Source: Bacteroidales bacterium UBA5349 (GTDB lineage Bacteria > Bacteroidota > Bacteroidia > Bacteroidales > Tenuifilaceae). Taken from it: a DNA stretch of 49,544 bases. The stretch spans positions 1 through 49,544 of the forward strand of contig DHQB01000011.1 of NCBI GenBank assembly GCA_002410065.1. The letters are read 5' to 3'. Below, piece after piece: positions 27,163-34,113 of the stretch. Under the pieces are notes generated by a model that was given only the letters and a program-made list of their open reading frames with translations, did no database searches and had not been told where the DNA came from. The position numbers and the translations under genes are program-made. How positions within the stretch are numbered: position 1 is the first letter of the stretch; each line of letters starts with the position of its first letter.

Positions 27163-30100
27163 ATGATGCCCTTTAAAAAATATATATCGATCATCATCCT
27201 TTACCTTTCGATTATACTTCCGCTTAAGGGCTATAGTCAATACTTCCTATACAACACTGAAACAACTAACATCGATCTATCCTTCCTTAAAGAAAGCGTT
27301 GAAACAGAATCAAACAAATCATTTTTCAACGTTATTACAATTAAAAATAACGGACTTAAATCCGAGTCCTTTACTCTCAACATTAGCGTTCCTCAAGGAT
27401 GGAAAGTTTTGGGGGAAGAGCAAAAAGAAATTTTTATAAATCCAAACGACTCAATAATCATTCCTTTAAGAGTATCTACTCACGGAAAGGTAAAGGGAGA
27501 TATTGGGTATTCCGTAATTGCATCGATTACCGACTCACGCGGGAGTACGATTAAGAATGAGTACTGTTTTGTTAAAATAAAGTCGAGAGAAGACCTAAGG
27601 GTCTCAGTACCAATTGGATCAAACTATTTTGATCAAAGAACAGGGCTTTCGAACTTCTCTGTGGATATCTCAAACAATGGTAATAAAGAAGAACTTGTTA
27701 ATATCCATCTTAACCTGGATAAAGGAATTGGTTTGGGTGATGCATTTTTAGAAGATTTTTCATCTGACATTACGGTTCCTCCATACACTGATACTACACT
27801 ATTTTTTTACGTTAGGCTCAAAACCAATTTTATTGAGGGAAAGGATTCGTATAGGCTGCTTTTTCGCGCCGAGACTCCATCAAAAAAATTTTCGCAGTCA
27901 GTATGGTTCCGATCTTTAAACAGCAACTACCTCAACTATATCCCTCCAACCGATAAAATTGCTATTATTGAATTCACAGCCCAAGGGCTTATGAGTGAGG
28001 GAAGAGAGCCTAACTATGTGCTATATCTTCAAGGTAAAACACTATTAAAAAACAACAACAACTTATACTATCAGTATAGAAATCTTTCGTCCAAAAGATC
28101 TGAAGACTTCTATAAGTATAACCATATGTTTATTGGGTTCAATTATAAAAAATGGAATTTTGAGGTTGGCGATTCCTATAAGAATCAGGAAACTTCTCTT
28201 TACGGACGAGGTGTTACTTTGGGTTATAGAGGTACAAATTTTTATGCAAATACCATTGCAAATAAAAATACAAGAAATGATGCAGATAACTTTGGTTTTT
28301 TTACTGGATATCGTTTTGCTAAATCATCATACAACTTAGGGTTACTATACAACAACAATCGGCAAAGAGAAATAGAATCCATCATTGCCACAATTGAGCC
28401 AAAGTTTAAGATTGGGAAACACTCAGTAAGCTTACTTTTAGCAGCAAACCCCCTTAAACAAAATATTGATGGACAGAATAGTCATTTTGAATACAGTTCG
28501 GAGCTAAGGTATAGTTCAAATATTAATAAACTCAGAAATTCTTTCCGATTACGCTATGCTACCCCATTTTACTATGGCAATTACAAGGGAAGATTAATGG
28601 GAACTCTTAATTCCTACTACGAAATCAACACAACGAATAGAATTAATTTTTTCGCCATTATAAATAATAATGTCAAACCTGTTACCCGTAATGATTTTTT
28701 ACTGTACGAAAATCGCAATAATAACCTTAATACCAGATTACTTCACAGTTGGGACATAACCCCAAAACTAAATCTATACTACGGACCAAGCTACGAACGG
28801 TATCAAAAAAATCAAATAGTTAGTGACAACCCACTGGCAAACGATTTTATTTCACAAACCGCAGGTTTGCTTATGGGTTCTCGTTTTAGATTTGATGATC
28901 CATATACAAGCTTATCGCCAAGAATTACCATTGGGAATGTTAGTATACAAGATTTCCCAAAAATTTATGGAAATAACATGGGTGTTTACGACGGGTTAAA
29001 GAACTACTTTATATACTATCTTGATATAAACTTTAGAGCAAGAAAATGGTACTTTGTTGCCTCGTATGAATCTGGCCCAAGAAATATTTATTCCCAATTC
29101 AACTATTTCTTCATTGGGCGTACTACCCGTACACTAAGATTAATGCCCTCATACAATGCTTTTTTGTACAAAGATGTCATGCATTTGGATGCCCGTGTCT
29201 CCTTTAGTAATGACATGATCCTTAAAAATTCATACATAAATACATCACTACTCTTTACCTGGTATATGCCGCGATACTGGAGTTCATTTGCGAATGCATA
29301 CTATACAATTTCCAACAGAACTACAAGTAGCGGTGTTGAGGCATACCAGAGTTTATACCTTGAAGCTGGTATACGAAAAGAACTTAATTTTGCTCACCCA
29401 AGAGTAAGCTACCACAACTTAAGTATTATCCTTTTTAAAGATATCAATGGGAACTATAAACAGGAACCTAATGAACCTGGAATTAGAGATGTAATTGTAA
29501 CACTAATTAAAGAAAGAACCCTTAATGAAGAAGACATACCTGGCGATGTTGGTAATATTGAACTAATGAGCAATTATCTTGGTAAGGTAGAATTTACTGA
29601 CATTCCTAATGGTATTTATAAAGTTCAGTTTACCCCCATAGGAAAAGAAGTTGGAACTTTCACTAAATCAACAGAAGAACTAACCATCAATCTTAAGCAA
29701 AATACTACTGAATTCTTCCCTTTCGTTGAAAAGAATAAGGTGTTTGGTAAAATTGTCCTTAACCGCAGCCGTTTATCCGGTTTAGGAAAAATTGACCTGT
29801 CCAATGTCCGATTAACAGCCACCGATAGCCATGGACGATCTTTCTCAACCCTAACAAATGGAAATGGAGAATTTACCCTGTTTGCACCCATTACCGATGA
29901 ATATATAGTAAATATCAACAATATATTCTACGAAAACTTCGATTTGAGGCAGAACAACTTTGTTGTTCAGTTTAATGGATACAAACAGTTTGAGGTGAAC
30001 TTTGTGTTTGACGAAAAGGTGCGCCGTATTAATTTTGCAGCTACCGATTCTGACCTCAGATCAGGCATACAGCAGGTCCGTCGTACAACAATTTCAGGAA

Positions 30101-30690
30101 CAATAAAGGATGCAAATACTCAGCAACCCGTTAGAGCCAAGGTTAATTTAGTTAATACCCGTACCAATGCTGTTTCTACTTCGGCCAACTCAAGTGCAAC
30201 CAGTGGTGAATACACATTGAGTTTTATTGCAGGCGATAACTATTTGCTTGAAGTGATTGCGGATGACTACTGGTACCTATCAGAAAATCTAGTACTTGAG
30301 CAAATAACCACCTTTATGAACATTAGTAGAGATGTTCTGCTAAAACCAGTAACCGTTGGATCGAGCATAGATCTTAACATACGCTTCGGAATAAATAGTT
30401 CGTTCCTAGCTCCTGAATCCGTTGCCGAGCTGAATCGTCTTATCCGTCAGCTTAAGGATAACCCAACCGTTCGCCTTGAACTTCAAGGTCACTGCGATAA
30501 CCTAGAGGCACTTAAGCAGCCTGGTATTGCCCTTGAACGTGCAAATACGGTAGGTAAATATCTGGTTGAGAATGGTTTTAGCAACTTTGAACTTAAGAGT
30601 ATGGGTAACACAAATCCTTTAACTAACGAAGAAACCGAGGAAGGTCGTTCACAGAATAGAAGGGTTGGGGTTATGGTGTTGAGTAGATAG
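27163..30690 (+). CDS. Usher-like outer-membrane barrel fused to prealbumin-like and OmpA domains
   Basis: 1175 residues from the ATG at 27163 (an ATG at 27166 is equally possible). Order: signal peptide (to ~25); two NEW3/Ig-like domains (~30-240); a Tyr/Asn-rich barrel of ~480 residues (~260-745) that includes 'FEVGDSYKNQETSLYGRGVTLGYRG', recalling the GD...GRG strand of fimbrial ushers; an SdrD-like domain (~750-840, 'ILFKDINGNYKQEPNEPGIRDVIVTL'); two carboxypeptidase-regulatory-like domains (~859-950, ~976-1060); and an OmpA C-terminal domain (~1070-1175) with peptidoglycan-binding Asp and Arg kept ('GHCDN', 'LERANTV', 'SQNRRV'). Ig domains beneath a barrel and a TTD domain after it fit a secretion platform. 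The usher reading is inference. Confidence 0.75.
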   Translation: MMPFKKYISIIILYLSIILPLKGYSQYFLYNTETTNIDLSFLKESVETESNKSFFNVITIKNNGLKSESFTLNISVPQGWKVLGEEQKEIFINPNDSIIIPLRVSTHGKVKGDIGYSVIASITDSRGSTIKNEYCFVKIKSREDLRVSVPIGSNYFDQRTGLSNFSVDISNNGNKEELVNIHLNLDKGIGLGDAFLEDFSSDITVPPYTDTTLFFYVRLKTNFIEGKDSYRLLFRAETPSKKFSQSVWFRSLNSNYLNYIPPTDKIAIIEFTAQGLMSEGREPNYVLYLQGKTLLKNNNNLYYQYRNLSSKRSEDFYKYNHMFIGFNYKKWNFEVGDSYKNQETSLYGRGVTLGYRGTNFYANTIANKNTRNDADNFGFFTGYRFAKSSYNLGLLYNNNRQREIESIIATIEPKFKIGKHSVSLLLAANPLKQNIDGQNSHFEYSSELRYSSNINKLRNSFRLRYATPFYYGNYKGRLMGTLNSYYEINTTNRINFFAIINNNVKPVTRNDFLLYENRNNNLNTRLLHSWDITPKLNLYYGPSYERYQKNQIVSDNPLANDFISQTAGLLMGSRFRFDDPYTSLSPRITIGNVSIQDFPKIYGNNMGVYDGLKNYFIYYLDINFRARKWYFVASYESGPRNIYSQFNYFFIGRTTRTLRLMPSYNAFLYKDVMHLDARVSFSNDMILKNSYINTSLLFTWYMPRYWSSFANAYYTISNRTTSSGVEAYQSLYLEAGIRKELNFAHPRVSYHNLSIILFKDINGNYKQEPNEPGIRDVIVTLIKERTLNEEDIPGDVGNIELMSNYLGKVEFTDIPNGIYKVQFTPIGKEVGTFTKSTEELTINLKQNTTEFFPFVEKNKVFGKIVLNRSRLSGLGKIDLSNVRLTATDSHGRSFSTLTNGNGEFTLFAPITDEYIVNINNIFYENFDLRQNNFVVQFNGYKQFEVNFVFDEKVRRINFAATDSDLRSGIQQVRRTTISGTIKDANTQQPVRAKVNLVNTRTNAVSTSANSSATSGEYTLSFIAGDNYLLEVIADDYWYLSENLVLEQITTFMNISRDVLLKPVTVGSSIDLNIRFGINSSFLAPESVAELNRLIRQLKDNPTVRLELQGHCDNLEALKQPGIALERANTVGKYLVENGFSNFELKSMGNTNPLTNEETEEGRSQNRRVGVMVLSR

Positions 30691-30753
30691 TGAAGAGTTG
30701 AAAGTGAAAAGTGAAAAGTTGGAAGTGAAGAGTTGGAAGTGAAGAGTTGGAAG
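30691..30753. repeat. Tandem 14-bp repeat
   Basis: Four copies and one half copy of TGAAGAGTTGGAAG begin right after the stop codon: 30691-30704, half unit 30705-30711, 30712-30725, 30726-30739 and 30740-30753. Copies differ at one or two positions; the last two are identical. Confidence 0.85.
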
Positions 30754-30757
30754 CCTG

Positions 30758-30772
30758 CCTGCCGAAGGCAGG
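30758..30772. repeat. Palindromic CCTGCC-GAA-GGCAGG element
   Basis: A 6-bp stem CCTGCC/GGCAGG around GAA follows directly after the tandem repeat. The wider motif CCTGCCTGCCG recurs in similar form at 45374-45394, so it looks like a dispersed genomic palindrome. Confidence 0.7.
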
Positions 30773-30833
30773 TGAAGAGGGTAATTAGGTGTTAAAACCA
30801 ATAATCATATTCCAGTGTTGATTAAGTTGCCAT

Positions 30834-30905
30834 CATGCTGAGCGAAGTCGAAGCATGGATGTGATCCAACCCTTAGACTCCCCTTCGACTTAGCTCGGGG
30901 TGACT
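30834..30905. repeat. Inverted repeat element (AGTCGAAG/CTTCGACT)
   Basis: CATGCTGAGCGAAGTCGAAGC near 30834-30854 is matched by an imperfect inverted copy CCCTTCGACTTAGCTCGGGG at 30881-30900. The perfect core is AGTCGAAG (30846-30853) with CTTCGACT (30883-30890). Short sequences of this kind are known as dispersed repeats in Bacteroidota genomes; it is noncoding. Confidence 0.6.
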
Positions 30906-30981
30906 GTCAGTCTGAACTTGAGAATAAACAAAGCGACCGAGCTTAGCCAAACAGTATTGACTCTTATTTAAACAAGAAAAA

Positions 30982-31763
30982 ATGGTTATCCCTTTCTCAA
31001 AATACAATGGTACAGGAAAGGAGTTTATCATTATTGATAATCGTACGACAAAATTAAATCTAACCTCACAGCAGATTGTCCAACTCTGCCATAGGCAACT
31101 TGGTATTGGAGCCGATGGTATATTGCTGCTTGAGAAAGACTCCTCATCTGACTTTAGCTTGCGTAACTACAACTCTGATGGCAACGAGAGTAAAATATAC
31201 GGGAATGGAGGCAGATGTATTGTAAAGTTTGCAGAACTACTTGGAATTGTTGAAAATAAAGCAAGTTTTAGTAGCATTGATGGCAACCATGAGGCAATAG
31301 TGCTTGATGAAAACACCGTACGATTAAAAATGAAGCAGGTTGATGAAATAATTAATTCCGATGATTATTACATTATTAATACAGGTTCATTCCATTATGT
31401 TCAGTTTGTGGTTGAAACAGACTACATTGACGTAAACTATCAGGGCAAGGTTATCAGCGATTTATACCAAACTCAGTATGGTGCGGTTGATGTAAGTTTT
31501 GCTCAATATACCCCGATGGGATTAAGGTAAGAACCTATGAGCATAGGGTTAAAGCAGAAACTCTTGCAAGTGGTTCTGGAGCCATAGCTACTGCCATTGC
31601 GGCTAATCATTGGTTCAAAGAAAAGCATAACACCTATTCTATAATAGCACTTGGAGGTATTCTAAAGGTTAGTTTCGATAAAATTTCCGACAGTCAATAC
31701 CATAATGTTTGGTCAGAAGGGCCTGTTAGTCATATATTTGATGGGAGCATAAACCTGGGATAA
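30982..31763 (+). pseudogene. dapF: Degenerate diaminopimelate epimerase (dapF) with frameshift
   Basis: The first frame (30982-31530) encodes residues 1-178 of a DapF-like protein and stops soon after 'FAQYTP'. The rest ('DGIKVRTYEHRVKAETLASGSGAIATAI...') continues in the next frame to the TAA at 31761. One missing C in the run at 31511-31514 explains the shift, and the restored length (~260) is normal. The first catalytic Cys remains in 'GNGGRC', but the second is Ser ('LASGSG' for ACGTG). 'GTGND' is GTGKE, 'MCGNG' is IYGNG, GSPH is GSFH, 'NVNF' is DVSF, and YERG is YEHR. Loss of several substrate contacts plus the frameshift indicates a dead gene or a divergent homologue. An active dapF should exist elsewhere. 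Confidence 0.85.
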
Positions 31764-31833
31764 TCACTAACACACTTCTTCCTAAACTAAAATGTTAGTA
31801 TATCACGAGAAAAACTCCTTGCCAAGGAATCAA

Positions 31834-31841
31834 TATCTTTG
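31834..31841 (+). promoter_or_regulatory. -7 box of dapB
   Basis: TATCTTTG fits TAnnTTTG, 30 bp before the ATG at 31872. It contains the TTG that could be mistaken for an earlier start. Confidence 0.5.
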
Positions 31842-31871
31842 TACTTTTACGGAATAAACAAAAACCTTGAA

Positions 31872-32588
31872 ATGAACATTGCAATTATTGGCTATGGCAA
31901 AATGGGGCACGAAATTGAGGCCATTGCCATCGAAAGAGGGCATAAGGTTGTTCTTGCTATCGACAAGAATAATACCCATGAACTAAACCCGATTTTACTT
32001 AAAAAGGTTGATGTTGCAATTGAATTCACAACACCCGAAACAGCATTTAAAAATATTGAAACTTGTCTTAAAGCAGGAGTTCCAACTGTTTGCGGTACAA
32101 CAGGTTGGTTAAACAGGTTAGAAGAGGCAAAACGAATTGCAGAACAGTATAACACAGCCCTTTTTTACGCATCAAACTACAGTATTGGGGTAAATCTATT
32201 CTTCAAAATAAATCAGTTGCTGGCAAGCCTTGCCAATAAACACTGTGAGTATGATGTTAGCATTGAGGAAATTCATCATACCCAGAAGAAGGACGCCCCA
32301 AGCGGAACAGCAATAACCATTGCACAAATTTTATCGAAAGAGTTAAATAGATACAATGACTGGTCGCTTCTGCCTGAGTTTTACGATGACAGAATTCCCA
32401 TAAAAGCCATTAGAGAGGGTAATGTTCCAGGTACCCATTCCGTTTTTTTCGATTCGGAACAAGATCAGATTATCCTTACCCATAAAGCTAAAAACCGAAG
32501 GGGATTTGCCCTTGGCGCAATGCTTGCAGCGGAGTTTAGCCTCGACAAAAAAGGTTTTTTAACAATGGATAGCTTACTCAATGGGTGA
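31872..32588 (+). CDS. dapB: 4-hydroxy-tetrahydrodipicolinate reductase
   Basis: 238 residues from the ATG at 31872, which gives the standard beginning 'MNIAIIGYGKMG' (the NAD(P)H Rossmann loop). It reduces hydroxy-tetrahydrodipicolinate to tetrahydrodipicolinate for lysine and meso-DAP. Catalytic His135 and Lys139 lie in 'EIHHTQKKDAPSGTA'; 'CGTTGW' and 'SNYSIGVNLFFKIN' are further landmarks. It has its own -7 box after the dapF relic. lepB follows 67 bp on, on the same strand. The length is slightly short but normal for Bacteroidota. Confidence 0.96.
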   Translation: MNIAIIGYGKMGHEIEAIAIERGHKVVLAIDKNNTHELNPILLKKVDVAIEFTTPETAFKNIETCLKAGVPTVCGTTGWLNRLEEAKRIAEQYNTALFYASNYSIGVNLFFKINQLLASLANKHCEYDVSIEEIHHTQKKDAPSGTAITIAQILSKELNRYNDWSLLPEFYDDRIPIKAIREGNVPGTHSVFFDSEQDQIILTHKAKNRRGFALGAMLAAEFSLDKKGFLTMDSLLNG

Positions 32589-32655
32589 TAATTCGCCAAA
32601 AAGTGCTAAACTTACCACCAAAATTGTTGAGCTTTCAAAAATCAACCAATAACCA

Positions 32656-33999
32656 ATGATGGAAAAAATTAAAGCATTCCTTAAGAACAGATACTTTCTG
32701 TTTGCAATTTCAACCTCTATATTCATTCTTTGGGTTATCTGGATTGGCAACTACTGGTTACTTCTAGGTCTGCCCATCTTTATCGATTACCACATAACCC
32801 GCAAGGTAAACTGGACCCCATGGAAAAAACGAGGGCAGAAAAAACGTAGCGCAATGGTTGAGTGGGTTGATGCCATAATATTTGCCGTTATTGCTGCAAC
32901 ACTCATCCGGATGTTTTTTATTGAGGCATACACCATCCCTACTTCCTCAATGGAAAAATCGATGCTTGTGGGTGATTACCTATTTGTTAGCAAGGTTAGC
33001 TTCGGGCCAAAACTACCGAATACTCCAATCTCATTCCCTTTTGCTCACCATACGCTTCCCTTTACAAAGGATACAAAATCGTATGTTGAATGGATAAAAA
33101 AACCTTACAAACGTTTGGCTGGTTTTGGAGATATTAAGCGCAACGATGTGGTTGTGTTCAACTATCCCGAAGGGGATACGGTAATTGTGCAGTTCCAATC
33201 GAACAGAAGTTACTACTCTGTAGTTAAGGAGATTGGGCGCGAAAGGGTTTGGCGCGAGTACGATGTAATTGCTCGACCAGTTGACAAAAGGGAAAACTAC
33301 ATTAAACGATGCGTTGCAATAGCTGGCGACACGCTTGTGGTTAAACACGGACAACTTTACATAAATGGTGAAAAACAGGAGTTAGTTGAAGAATTGCAGT
33401 ATACCTACATCATTAGAACCAATGGTACTCCCATTAACTCAAAATTGCTCGATAACCTAAACATAGCAAAAGCCGACAGGTTTTTTAACCCTGCTGGTGG
33501 AATTTACGAAATGCCACTCACCACAGATGCATACGATAAGATAAGACAGTTTAACAATATTCACTCTGTCCTTAAGTACGAGAACACCAATTCGGCAATG
33601 ATGACCAATGCCATTTTCCCTCACTCAACCAAGTTTGCATGGACTGAGGATAACTTTGGCCCGCTTTGGATTCCTAAAAAGGGAGAAACAATTGAGCTAA
33701 CCCTCGATAACCTTCCGTTATACGAAAGGATAATTGATGTGTACGAGGAGAATAGTTTGTCTGTTAGCGATAGCACAATCCTAATCAACAACGAAGCAGT
33801 TTCATCCTATACTTTTAAAATGGATTACTACTTTATGATGGGCGATAACAGGCATAACTCAGCCGACTCAAGGTTTTGGGGCTTTGTTCCCGAGGATCAT
33901 GTGGTAGGTAAAGCGTCGTTTGTTTGGCTTTCGCTCGATAAAGACAAACGATTTCCAGCAAATATCCGTTGGGACAGAGTGCTAAAAGGCATTAAGTAA
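32656..33999 (+). CDS. lepB: Signal peptidase I
   Basis: 447 residues, the long Bacteroidota form. Two N-terminal hydrophobic segments (~13-45) and a third (~72-90) lead to the catalytic domain. Catalytic Ser98 is in 'IPTSSMEKSM' and Lys217 in 'YIKRCVAIAGD'; box E is 'MMGDNRHNSADSRFWGFV'. About 100 extra residues lie between the box B and box D regions. It cleaves signal peptides on the periplasmic side of the inner membrane. It follows dapB, a common order in the phylum. The start could be Met1 or Met2 of 'MMEK'. Confidence 0.95.
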   Translation: MMEKIKAFLKNRYFLFAISTSIFILWVIWIGNYWLLLGLPIFIDYHITRKVNWTPWKKRGQKKRSAMVEWVDAIIFAVIAATLIRMFFIEAYTIPTSSMEKSMLVGDYLFVSKVSFGPKLPNTPISFPFAHHTLPFTKDTKSYVEWIKKPYKRLAGFGDIKRNDVVVFNYPEGDTVIVQFQSNRSYYSVVKEIGRERVWREYDVIARPVDKRENYIKRCVAIAGDTLVVKHGQLYINGEKQELVEELQYTYIIRTNGTPINSKLLDNLNIAKADRFFNPAGGIYEMPLTTDAYDKIRQFNNIHSVLKYENTNSAMMTNAIFPHSTKFAWTEDNFGPLWIPKKGETIELTLDNLPLYERIIDVYEENSLSVSDSTILINNEAVSSYTFKMDYYFMMGDNRHNSADSRFWGFVPEDHVVGKASFVWLSLDKDKRFPANIRWDRVLKGIK

Positions 34000-34004
34000 A
34001 ATAC

Positions 34005-34045
34005 GTCATTGCGATACCGACGTTTTATGTCGGGAGAAGCAATCT
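34005..34045. repeat. Noncoding hairpin repeat (GTCATTGCGA...GAAGCAATCTG)
   Basis: Outer arms ATTGC (34008-34012) and GCAAT (34039-34043) enclose an inner stem CCGAC/GTCGG (34017-34021, 34029-34033). Ends reading CGTCATTGCGA and GAAGCAATCT are typical of a dispersed repeat seen in many Bacteroidota genomes. Confidence 0.55.
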
Positions 34046-34069
34046 GTAATTGCATTAAATTAGTTCAAA

Positions 34070-34104
34070 AAAAGTCGGCTTCGATAAACTCGGAGCCGAC
34101 TTTT
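34070..34104. terminator. Bidirectional terminator between lepB and helicase
   Basis: An 11-bp stem AAAAGTCGGCT/AGCCGACTTTT (34070-34080, 34094-34104) has A- and T-runs outside, so both strands get a T-run. It lies between convergent genes. Confidence 0.9.
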
Positions 34105-34113
34105 ATTTTTACT

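Noticed and set aside
22767..30690. Classical type 1/P pilus operon
   Set aside because: No FimA/FimD sequence signatures, no Cys pairs in the subunits, and the platform has an OmpA domain foreign to classical ushers.
30691..30753. CRISPR array
   Set aside because: Units of 14 bp are directly adjacent with no spacers, and no cas genes are present.
30982..31530. A complete 182-residue DapF protein
   Set aside because: Homology continues past the stop in the next frame to 31763; this is the front part of a broken gene.
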